Source: an uncultured Prevotellaceae bacterium
Lineage (GTDB): Bacteria; Bacteroidota; Bacteroidia; Bacteroidales; Bacteroidaceae
Direction of reading: 5' to 3'
NCBI GenBank assembly: GCA_902801375.1
Contig: CADCIB010000028.1
Span: 1 to 48,326 of the forward strand
Length of the DNA stretch: 48,326 nucleotides
Positions within the stretch are counted from its first letter, which is position 1. Every line of letters starts with the position of its first letter. Below, in pieces: positions 26,634-33,732 of the stretch. The notes under the pieces were generated by a model that was not told the DNA's origin, ran no database searches, and worked only from the letters and a program-made list of their open reading frames with translations. The position numbers were made by a program, and so were the translations under genes.

Positions 26634-26701
26634 AACGACTAAAACACGAGGAATTCCGACATCATTTTCCAATGTCGGAATCCCTTTGTGCAAAAGTCGT
26701 T
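26634..26701. repeat. 68-bp imperfect palindrome in the greA leader
   Basis: Outer arms AACGACT/AGTCGTT and inner arms ATTCCGACAT/ATGTCGGAAT pair across about 29 bases per side, with a small loop. It lies between the -7 box (26717-26724) and greA, and would be transcribed as a stable hairpin. It could be a regulatory leader structure or a small palindromic element. Confidence 0.75.
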
Positions 26702-26716
26702 ATTATTATTCGGCTG

Positions 26717-26724
26717 CAAATTTA
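26717..26724 (-). promoter_or_regulatory. -7 box of greA
   Basis: Minus-strand TAAATTTG followed by GCAG; the -33 element is weak. Confidence 0.55.
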
Positions 26725-26790
26725 AGTAAAAAAACTGAGCCGACCATCAATTGCAATGAAAAATTAATCTATTTTATCAAATCATTGGAA

Positions 26791-27198
26791 TCAATACATC
26801 TGACGAACTCGCACCCGCATACGCATGATGTCTTGAATATTGCTTACAATGCTGATGAGGCCACATGTCATCAGCAGAGAAAGGGCTGTCGTGGTGATGA
26901 GGCGTGAGTTCTCGGCAAGCCACAGCAGCACACCCGACTGCACGTGGAGAGTGAAGAGGGGAGCGTCCGTCGGCAAGGAAAGGACGTGCGTGATGGTGAC
27001 GGCGCCGCTGATGATTCCCACGACAAAGGCCATGACCATTGCCATTTTGTAGCGGCGAATCATTGCTTCCTGATGCTGTTTGATATACTCCACGGCATCC
27101 AAACGCTTTGTGAGCGATGCCATGAAGGCGTCGCTGTCCTCGAAATGTGGCTTCTGTGCGAGGAAAAGATTCTCAAGAGCTTTGTCTTTGTTCATCAT
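26791..27198 (-). CDS. Small membrane protein in an ECF sigma operon
   Basis: A 135-residue protein of unrecognised family. The N-terminal 45 residues are charged (FEDSDAFMASLTKRLDAVEYIKQHQEAMIRRYK). Two membrane segments follow at about 51-74 (MAMVMAFVVGIISGAVTITHVL) and about 99-120 (LITTTALSLLMTCGLISIVSNI). The protein ends in a basic tail. It starts 21 bases after the sigma-factor stop on the same strand. Position and topology (cytoplasmic N-terminus, then membrane) fit an anti-sigma or sigma-linked sensor, but no zinc-binding anti-sigma motif is present, so this is inference from context. Confidence 0.75.
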   Translation of the reverse strand: MMNKDKALENLFLAQKPHFEDSDAFMASLTKRLDAVEYIKQHQEAMIRRYKMAMVMAFVVGIISGAVTITHVLSLPTDAPLFTLHVQSGVLLWLAENSRLITTTALSLLMTCGLISIVSNIQDIMRMRVRVRQMY

Positions 27199-27219
27199 TG
27201 ATCATTCATTATTTCCTTG

Positions 27220-27702
27220 TCAACTTGTCAACTTCAATACCTCCTTTAATTTGTCGCGTCCGCGTGAGAGCTGTTTCTTGACGGCATCTTCCGATGTGTC
27301 GGTAATCAAGGCAATTTCCTTGATGCTGTGGCCGTTGAGGTAGAACAGCGTGATGGACGAGCGTTCCTTCGGCGGCAGGGTGCGCAGGGCGAGGTATAGC
27401 TCTTGGTGTTCGAACGACGATTCCGCTGAGGTACTGCTGACCAGTGTCCGCGCCTCGTCGATGCTCTCCATTGTTCGACTGCCCGCCTTGTGGTTCAGGA
27501 ACGTGTTGTAGGCTATCTTGAAGAGCCATGAGCGGAAGCGTCCTTTGTCTCGATAGCCCGCCGACGAGAGGTAGGCCTTCACCAACGCATCCTGCGCCAA
27601 GTCGTCGGCATCGCCCTTGTTGCCACAGCAGAGGGCGAGCAAGAAACCTCGAAGTGCCTCCTGCTCGCGCTCCACGTGTGTGATGAATGCTTCGCGAGTC
27701 AC
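27220..27702 (-). CDS. ECF-type RNA polymerase sigma factor
   Basis: A 160-residue sigma-70 family protein with regions 2 and 4 only. Region 2 reads DADDLAQDALVKAYLSSAGYRDKGRFRSWLFKIAYNTFLNHK (about 31-72). Region 4 reads ALRTLPPKERSSITLFYLNGHSIKEIALITDTSEDAVKKQLSRGRDKLK (about 105-154), a normal helix-turn-helix. It probably drives an extracytoplasmic stress or signalling regulon. The upstream membrane-protein gene ends 3 bases before it and a two-helix membrane protein follows, giving a compact three-gene unit. Confidence 0.93.
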   Translation of the reverse strand: MTREAFITHVEREQEALRGFLLALCCGNKGDADDLAQDALVKAYLSSAGYRDKGRFRSWLFKIAYNTFLNHKAGSRTMESIDEARTLVSSTSAESSFEHQELYLALRTLPPKERSSITLFYLNGHSIKEIALITDTSEDAVKKQLSRGRDKLKEVLKLTS

Positions 27703-27705
27703 GGT

Positions 27706-28155
27706 TCAAGCCTTTGCGGTCAGTTTGCGTTCCTCTGCTTCAATCTCCTTGGCAAGCATCTTCTTGCCTATGCTATAATTAATCAAGAAGGCAATGCCGA
27801 TGGCCAACAGTGTCAGACCGAAACACACGGCGGTCGTTGGATCGTCGCTGCCGCCTATGTTGTTCACGCCGAGATAAACGCCGAAGCCTACCAGTCCGAG
27901 GCCGACCAAGAAGGTGATGCATCCCCACAAGAGTTTCGTCAGCAGTTTTTCCTTCAACAGTTTCTTCTTGGGAGAGATTTTCCTGAGCAGCTCCTCAATG
28001 TCCATATCGGGATTCTTCTCGATGGCGGCCAGCACAATCTGCGTATGCTTGTTGGTGTCGTTCATTTTTTTTCGAACGGTTAACAATATGGCCACGATGG
28101 GGAGAATACACCCGCAGGCAATGGGAACTAAAACGAATACTAATTCTTTAGACAT
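27706..28155 (-). CDS. Membrane protein with DUF6249-like layout, upstream of the ECF sigma factor
   Basis: A 149-residue protein. One membrane segment at about 7-27 (VFVLVPIACGCILPIVAILLT) is followed by a cytoplasmic stretch with HTQIVLAAIEKNPDMDIEELLRKISPKK (about 37-64), then two further segments at about 74-95 and 108-127, and a Glu/Lys-rich tail. The layout matches small proteins often annotated DUF6249 next to Bacteroidales ECF sigma factors; the family name is from memory and not certain. It is the first gene of the sigma operon, with only 3 bases before the sigma start. Confidence 0.75.
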   Translation of the reverse strand: MSKELVFVLVPIACGCILPIVAILLTVRKKMNDTNKHTQIVLAAIEKNPDMDIEELLRKISPKKKLLKEKLLTKLLWGCITFLVGLGLVGFGVYLGVNNIGGSDDPTTAVCFGLTLLAIGIAFLINYSIGKKMLAKEIEAEERKLTAKA

Positions 28156-28647
28156 AATTCTTTTGTTTTATGATGTTAGACTTCTGTTTGTTGAAACAGT
28201 TCACTTATATAACAGGTCTGAGCGGCAAAAGGTGACATCGTTGATAAAGTTTTTTCTAATTTTGATTTCTTTTGTTGCTACACAATACGAATAATTGCCG
28301 AACCATACAAACAATTGGGATGTTCTGCATGATTGAGTGATGCATATGCATTTTTTAAGCAATAAAATAGAAGTAGACCCGAAAAGGTTCGCAGGTGTAT
28401 GACCTCCCCTCGCCCCTCCTGCAGGAGGGGAACGATTTGTTATGACGCTCCTGTAGGAAGAGGACGATTTGTTGTGACCTCCTGTAGGAGGGGGACGATT
28501 TGTTGTGACACTCCTGCAGGAAGGAATGATTTGCCCCCCTCCTACAGGAGGGGTGAGGGGGAGGTCATGAAGGTCAAATGTTATATCATTGCCTCATGAA
28601 TTCTGCGCGACGCGAGCCATGGTTAGCAGGTTATTCCATAAAATTGC
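28156..28647. other. Intergenic region with a repeat element
   Basis: The 492 bases between the sigma operon start and the ADP-ribosylglycohydrolase stop hold no credible gene. The part from 28156 to about 28300 is AT-rich and would contain the sigma-operon promoter. From 28399 to 28568 lies the inverted-repeat element described separately. Confidence 0.7.
28399..28568. repeat. 170-bp element with terminal inverted repeats and internal tandem units
   Basis: The left end ATGACCTCCCCTCGCCCCTC continues into CTGCAGGAGGGG. The right end, read in reverse, is nearly the same (ATGACCTCCCCCTCACCCCT then CCTGTAGGAGGGG), giving about 32-bp terminal inverted repeats. Inside, units of about 30-34 bp repeat as CTCCTGTAGGA...ACGATTTGTTGTGAC, each with its own small palindrome CTCCTG(C/T)AGGA. 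It encodes no protein and is MITE-like in structure. Confidence 0.8.
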
Positions 28648-29436
28648 TTAAAACAGCTTTTTCAGATGTTCGTAATATTGGGCGATAACCTCGAGCATAT
28701 CGTTGGGCAGATACTCCAAGGCTGTCTTCACAAACTCCTCTGGAATCTCATAGAAAGCCTCGGCCAGCGCCCCTGTGATGTCGGCCTTGGTGTCGGTGTC
28801 TCCGTCGGCCAGCACAGCGATGCGGATAGCATCTTCGAAATTCTGCGACTCCAAAAAGCAACGTATTGCCATCGGCACGGTCTCCATGCAGGTGCCGTCG
28901 AAGTGGTTTTCTGCACCTATCTTATATATATCGTGCAAGGAGGGCAATTCGTAGCCCCATACAGTTGCGGCTTTCTTCTCCACCTGATGGCGGGTGATAC
29001 GAGTGGTACGCAGCCAGTAAATGAGCGTGGCTATGCACTCCGCACCTTTGATGCCCTCGGGATGGTTGTGTGTGGGCATGGCCGATAGCCGCGCTTGCTC
29101 CTGTACGTCGTCGATATTGTCGAAGAGCCAAGCCACAGGACTGACACGCATGGCTGATCCGTTGCCAAACGAGTTGTAGGGTTGGGGATGGTCGGAAAGC
29201 ACCCAGTCGTGGAAGCGTCCGCCATAGCCTCCCATGGGCGACGGGTAGCGTCGGCACCACTCGTGGAGTGTCTCGCCATAGTCTTTGCCGTTCAGCGCGG
29301 CATCCGCCACGGCAATGGTACAGATGGTGTCGTCGGTATAGTTGCATTCCGGGGTGAAAAGCTTGAAACCCGGCTCTGGTGCTTCGCCAAATTCGAAACG
29401 CGAACCTACAATGTCGCCTATGATTGCTCCGAGCAT
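28648..29436 (-). CDS. ADP-ribosylglycohydrolase family protein (DraG-like)
   Basis: A 262-residue all-helical hydrolase that removes ADP-ribose from proteins or small molecules. Metal-binding motifs are intact: GDIVGSRFE at about 7-15, TDDT at 34-37, and DGDTDT near 210. GNGSAMRVSP and HNHPEGIKGA are conserved family blocks. It appears cytoplasmic, with no signal peptide. It is a single gene between the repeat element and tRNA-Arg. No ADP-ribosyltransferase partner gene lies in the window, so the target is unknown. Confidence 0.92.
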   Translation of the reverse strand: MLGAIIGDIVGSRFEFGEAPEPGFKLFTPECNYTDDTICTIAVADAALNGKDYGETLHEWCRRYPSPMGGYGGRFHDWVLSDHPQPYNSFGNGSAMRVSPVAWLFDNIDDVQEQARLSAMPTHNHPEGIKGAECIATLIYWLRTTRITRHQVEKKAATVWGYELPSLHDIYKIGAENHFDGTCMETVPMAIRCFLESQNFEDAIRIAVLADGDTDTKADITGALAEAFYEIPEEFVKTALEYLPNDMLEVIAQYYEHLKKLF

Positions 29437-29480
29437 AATGAAGATTCAAGTTAAAGGATGAGGTATGACGTAATGAAAAG

Positions 29481-29552
29481 TAGTCCCACCGAGAATCGAA
29501 CTCGGATCTAATCTTTAGGAGAGACTTGTTCTATCCATTGAACTATGGGACC
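29481..29552 (-). tRNA. tRNA-Arg (CCT anticodon)
   Basis: A 72-base cloverleaf: acceptor GGTCCCA/TGGGACT, D arm GTTC/GAAC, anticodon stem AGTCT/AGATT with loop CTCCTAA (anticodon CCT), and T arm CGAGT/TCTCG-type with TTCGAT loop. Discriminator A; CCA not encoded. Confidence 0.9.
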
Positions 29553-29588
29553 AGGGGTTTTCAATTAACAGATTGACTATTCTGGGTG

Positions 29589-29620
29589 CAAAGGTACTGC
29601 GTTTTGGCCGTTCTTCCAAA
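29589..29620 (-). promoter_or_regulatory. Promoter of tRNA-Arg
   Basis: Minus-strand TTTG (29617-29620), 20-base spacer, TACCTTTG (29589-29596), 37 bases before the tRNA. Confidence 0.8.
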
Positions 29621-29757
29621 TTTTAGATGGAAAAAAGTTGGTTTACACCGACTTTTTCCTTGCCTCGGCATAGTCCAAGCGAGCTTGGCCTCTGCTCTCG
29701 GCTGCAAGAAAAAGTTAAATAATGGGCTGGTTTATGGGCTGTTTGTGGAAAAAGTAG

Positions 29758-29765
29758 TAACTTTG
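29758..29765 (+). promoter_or_regulatory. -7 box of the flippase gene
   Basis: TAACTTTG followed by GCGC, 28 bases before ATG 29793. A -33 TTTG at the standard distance is lacking. Confidence 0.5.
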
Positions 29766-29792
29766 CGCACTTGGAAAGAACAAAGTGCAATC

Positions 29793-31277
29793 ATGGCAAA
29801 CCTGAAATCGTTAGCTAAAGACACCGCCATCTATGGTCTGTCGAGCATCGTGGCACGATTCATTAACTACTTGCTGGTGCCTATTCAGACGGTGCGCTTC
29901 GCTGCATCGGGCGGTGAATACGGCATCATCACCAATGTCTATGCCTATGTCTCGCTGTTGATCATCCTGCTAACCTTTGGCATGGAAACGACCTTCTTCC
30001 GCTACATGACCAAAGAGGGGGAAAACCCGCAACGCATCTACTCCACCTCGCTGCGCATGGTGGGATTCACCTCGCTAACCACAATCATCCTCGTGCTGCT
30101 GTTTCTCAACCCCATAGCAGCAGCCACTGGCTATGCCGACCATCCGGAATACATCGCAGTGATGTACATCACGGTGGCCATCGATGCCTTCACGGCTATT
30201 CCCTTCGCTTACCTGCGCATACAGCACAGACCCATCAAGTTTGCCTCGCTGAAGATTGCCAATATCCTGATGAACATTATCCTCAACCTGCTTTATCTCG
30301 TGATACTGCCAGAGCTGAAGATCGACCCGTTTGGCATCTACGACGACAGTTTCACGCTCAACGTGGTGTTTGTGTTCTACATTAACCTCATCTGCACGCT
30401 CTTCACGCTGTTTTTGCTCTACAAGGAACTGCGCGGCATCACGTCGGGCTTCGACAAGTCAGCCTGCCGACGCATGCTCTCCTACGCATGGCCTTTGCTG
30501 GTAATGGGGCTGGCGGGGCAGCTCAACCAGGCAGCTTCGCAAATCTTGTTTCCTTATTTTTATGACGGCGACATCAGCGAGGCACGCGCCCAGCTTGGCA
30601 TCTATGGTGCTTGCATCAAGATAGCCATGATCATGGTGATGATCACCCAGGCGTTCCGCTTTGCCTACGAGCCCTTTGTGTTCAGCAACAAAGATGCCGA
30701 CAAGCGCGAGACCTACGCCAAGGCCATGAAGTACTATGTCATCTTTACCCTCTTGGCATTCCTCGCCGTGATGGGTTACATGGACATCCTGCGCTTCCTC
30801 GTGGGCGCAAGCTACTGGGAAGGACTGCGTGTGGTGCCCATCGTCATGGCAGCAGAGATCATGTTCGGCGTATTTTTCAACCTCTCGTTCTGGTACAAGC
30901 TGACCGACCGCACCATCTGGGGCGCTTATTTCTCAGGCATTGGGGCGGTGGTGCTGATTGTCATTGACATTCTTCTCATACCTCGTATCAGCTACATGGC
31001 CTGCGCATGGGCTGGCTTTGCCGCCTATGGTGTATCGATGCTGCTGTCGTATTTCATCGGTCAGCGATACTACCGCATCAACTATCCCCTTCGCGAGATG
31101 TTCATGTATGTTGGCATCGCCGCGGTATTGTTCATCGCCATCACCCTCAGCAACGACCGTTTGCCCGTGTGGGCAGCACTCACACTGAATACGCTGATCT
31201 TGCTGGCGTTTGCAGTTTTTGTGGCAAAGCGCGACCTCCCTTTAGGCATAATCATCAACAAAATAACCAAAAAGTAA
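29793..31277 (+). CDS. Polysaccharide biosynthesis flippase (Wzx/MurJ-like, MOP superfamily)
   Basis: A 494-residue polytopic membrane protein with about 14 helices. The N-terminus NLKSLAKDTAIYGLSSIVARFINYLLVP is typical of lipid-linked oligosaccharide flippases; later family blocks are GEYGIITNVYAYVSLLIILLTFGMETTFFRY and MLSYAWPLLVMGLAGQLNQAASQIL. It would flip undecaprenyl-linked sugars or O-antigen/exopolysaccharide units across the inner membrane. I start it at ATG 29793, just after the -7 box; an in-frame extension to 29586 would precede the promoter. The S46 peptidase gene follows after 16 bases. Confidence 0.9.
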   Translation: MANLKSLAKDTAIYGLSSIVARFINYLLVPIQTVRFAASGGEYGIITNVYAYVSLLIILLTFGMETTFFRYMTKEGENPQRIYSTSLRMVGFTSLTTIILVLLFLNPIAAATGYADHPEYIAVMYITVAIDAFTAIPFAYLRIQHRPIKFASLKIANILMNIILNLLYLVILPELKIDPFGIYDDSFTLNVVFVFYINLICTLFTLFLLYKELRGITSGFDKSACRRMLSYAWPLLVMGLAGQLNQAASQILFPYFYDGDISEARAQLGIYGACIKIAMIMVMITQAFRFAYEPFVFSNKDADKRETYAKAMKYYVIFTLLAFLAVMGYMDILRFLVGASYWEGLRVVPIVMAAEIMFGVFFNLSFWYKLTDRTIWGAYFSGIGAVVLIVIDILLIPRISYMACAWAGFAAYGVSMLLSYFIGQRYYRINYPLREMFMYVGIAAVLFIAITLSNDRLPVWAALTLNTLILLAFAVFVAKRDLPLGIIINKITKK

Positions 31278-31293
31278 ATTGTAAATCATTATC

Positions 31294-33414
31294 ATGAAGA
31301 AAAAGTTTTTCGTTTCCATCCTCATGATGTTGGCCGTGGCTGGTGCCAAGGCCGATGAGGGCATGTGGACCCTGATGAACCTGCCGCAGGCTGTCTACGA
31401 GCAGATGGTGGCAGAAGGGTTCTCGCTGAGCTACGACGACCTGTACAAGTCGCCTGATGCCATCAAGAACTATGTCGTGAACTTCTCGGGCTATTGCTCG
31501 GGTGTGGTGGTGTCGCCCAACGGACTGGTGTTCACCAACCATCATTGCGGCTTCGAGAGCATTCGCAGCCATTCCACCGTCGAGCACGACTACATGCTCA
31601 ACGGCTTCTTTGCCAAGAGCTATGAAGAGGAGTTGCCCAACAAGGACATGTTCGTGGCTTTCATGCGTGAGGAGATTGATGTCACGCCGAAACTCATGGC
31701 TTTGGGCATCGACGACATGGAACGCATGGATGCCGAGGTGCTGATTGACTCCCTGGAGCAGGCCATGAACGACTCAGTGAAGAAGATTGACAAGACGCTC
31801 TCCGTGGAGATCAAGCCTTTCTACGAGCGCAATGCCTATTATGCCACTGTCAATCAGATCTTTGGCGACCTGCGCTTGGTGTTCGCCATCCCCAAGTCGA
31901 TGGGTAAGTTCGGTGGTGAGACCGACAACTGGATGTGGCCGCGCCAGACGTGCGACTTCTCCGTGTTCCGTATCTATGCCGACCCTGAGACTAATGGCCC
32001 GGCCGAGTACAGCGAGCGCAACGTGCCTTATCACCCCGCCTCATGGGCACCTGTCTCCATGCAGGGCTACAAGGATGGCGACTTCTCCATGACCCTCGGC
32101 TATCCCGGCAGCACCAGCCGTTATCTCTCGTCGTTTGGCATCCGTGAGATGCGCGATGCTGAAAACAGTACGCGCGTGCAGGTGCGCGGTGTAAAACAAG
32201 AGGTGATGAAGCGCCACATGGATGCATCCGAGGCCGTGCGCATCAAATATGACTCGAAATACGCTCAGAGCTCCAACTACTGGAAGAACTCCATGGGCAT
32301 GAACAAGTGTATCGACTCCATCGGCATCATCCGCCACAAGGAAGAGACCGAGGCCAAGATTCGCAAGTTCCAGCAAGAGACAGGATTCCTGAAGGACAAG
32401 CTCAACCTCGACAAGATGAAGGAGTGCTACGCTCAGCGCTTTGATGCCGACCGTGCGTGGATGTATTTCACAGAAACCTTCTGGCGCACCAACGAACTGA
32501 CCTCGCGCGCGCTGGCTGCCAATATGGGCATGGTGGAGTTGAAAGGTCCGGAAGACAATCTGAAGAAGCAGTATTTTGAGTTCCCCGACAATAGCGAGGA
32601 GTGGGACGAAGCCCTCGATAAGGAGGTGCTCGCCGTCTTGCTGAAGAACTACCGCGAGCATGTCGATGCCAAGTACCTGCCCGAATTTTTCCAGACCATC
32701 GACCGTAAGTTCAAGGGCAACTACAAAGCCTACGTCGACCACCTCTTCAAGAAGTCTCTCCTCATGAAGAAGGGTGCCAAGATCTATCCCGCCAAGAAGA
32801 GCTTCCAGAAAGATCTCGGCGTACAGATGGGTATCGACCTGGCCACACTGATGGGTCAACTCCGTGGCGAGATGAGCGAGAGCAGCGTGGAGATCGACAA
32901 GCAAGAGAAGTATCTCTGTGCCGCCAAACTGCGCATGGAGGAAGACCTGCCGCACTACAGCGATGCCAACTTCTCGATGCGCATGAGCTACGGACAGGTG
33001 AAGGAGTATCTCCTGGGCGGCAAGCCCTCGGGATGGTACACCACCGCTGAGAGCCTCTTGGAGAAGATGAAGCGCGTCAACGAGAACGAGGAATACTTCG
33101 CTGAGCCCATCATGCACGAGCTCTTCTCGCAGAAAGATTATGGCAAGTACACTGACCCACGCACTGGCAAGTTCCAGCTCTGCTTCCTCACCACCAACGA
33201 CATCACGGGTGGTAACTCCGGTTCGCCAATGTTCAACGGCAAGGGAGAACTCATCGGACTGGCCTTTGACGGCAACTGGGACAGCCTCTCGAGCGACATC
33301 AACTTCGACAGCCGCCTGGCACGCTGCATCGGCGTGGACATCCGCTACGTGCTGTTCATGATGGATCAGTGGGGACATGCCGACCGCCTCATCCGCGAAA
33401 TTAGCCCCCGTTAA
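31294..33414 (+). CDS. S46-family dipeptidyl-peptidase (DPP7-like)
   Basis: A 706-residue secreted serine exopeptidase that removes dipeptides from peptide N-termini in the periplasm. Signal peptide at about 1-20 (FFVSILMMLAVAGAKA). The chymotrypsin-fold His region is GLVFTNHHCGFESIR (His84), the Asp region is TDNWMWPRQTCDFSVFRIYAD (about 210-230) and the nucleophile is Ser642 in GGNSGSP. Eighteen residues after Ser642 is Gly in FDGNW. In the family Gly at this place marks DPP7 (hydrophobic P1), while Arg marks DPP11 (Asp/Glu). Length is standard. It follows the flippase after 16 bases and may share its transcript. Confidence 0.93.
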   Translation: MKKKFFVSILMMLAVAGAKADEGMWTLMNLPQAVYEQMVAEGFSLSYDDLYKSPDAIKNYVVNFSGYCSGVVVSPNGLVFTNHHCGFESIRSHSTVEHDYMLNGFFAKSYEEELPNKDMFVAFMREEIDVTPKLMALGIDDMERMDAEVLIDSLEQAMNDSVKKIDKTLSVEIKPFYERNAYYATVNQIFGDLRLVFAIPKSMGKFGGETDNWMWPRQTCDFSVFRIYADPETNGPAEYSERNVPYHPASWAPVSMQGYKDGDFSMTLGYPGSTSRYLSSFGIREMRDAENSTRVQVRGVKQEVMKRHMDASEAVRIKYDSKYAQSSNYWKNSMGMNKCIDSIGIIRHKEETEAKIRKFQQETGFLKDKLNLDKMKECYAQRFDADRAWMYFTETFWRTNELTSRALAANMGMVELKGPEDNLKKQYFEFPDNSEEWDEALDKEVLAVLLKNYREHVDAKYLPEFFQTIDRKFKGNYKAYVDHLFKKSLLMKKGAKIYPAKKSFQKDLGVQMGIDLATLMGQLRGEMSESSVEIDKQEKYLCAAKLRMEEDLPHYSDANFSMRMSYGQVKEYLLGGKPSGWYTTAESLLEKMKRVNENEEYFAEPIMHELFSQKDYGKYTDPRTGKFQLCFLTTNDITGGNSGSPMFNGKGELIGLAFDGNWDSLSSDINFDSRLARCIGVDIRYVLFMMDQWGHADRLIREISPR

Positions 33415-33446
33415 ACATCCTTTCCCGTCGATTGTGGAAATGCTTT

Positions 33447-33494
33447 GAGAATTGCGTCGATTCTTTCTGAGATTGGCGCAATTCTCTTTTTTTT
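33447..33494 (+). terminator. Terminator of the S46 peptidase gene
   Basis: GAGAATTGCG (33447-33456) pairs with CGCAATTCTC (33477-33486), followed by eight T. Confidence 0.82.
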
Positions 33495-33620
33495 GATTAG
33501 CGGCAGTTGTTTTTGACACAGGAACTACACCACACACTACTAAAGTGGAACTTCTCTTAGTTGTCAAAAAAGACGAATGAAGTTATTTTTATTGAAAAAA
33601 TATACATTTTTGGGAAAAAG

Positions 33621-33652
33621 TTTGCAAGTTACTTTTATTATTTGTATCTTTG
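33621..33652 (+). promoter_or_regulatory. -33/-7 promoter of the first module protein
   Basis: TTTG (33621-33624), 20-base spacer, TATCTTTG (33645-33652), 80 bases before ATG 33733. An exact Bacteroidota promoter with an AT-rich leader. Confidence 0.82.
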
Positions 33653-33732
33653 CCGCCGTGATACCAACAGCATTTTACTACTGCATTTAGTGTTTAATCA
33701 ATAATATTATTAATTTAAAGAAAAGAAAGCTT

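Larger units (their letters stand above)
33415..33732. other. Intergenic region: terminator and promoter
   Basis: These 318 bases hold the peptidase terminator (33447-33494), an AT-rich stretch without coding signs, and the promoter of the next gene (33621-33652). Confidence 0.75.

Noticed and set aside
28399-28568. Possible CRISPR array or small coding frame
   Set aside because: Spacing sequences are themselves repeated rather than unique, and the open frame across it is low-complexity.
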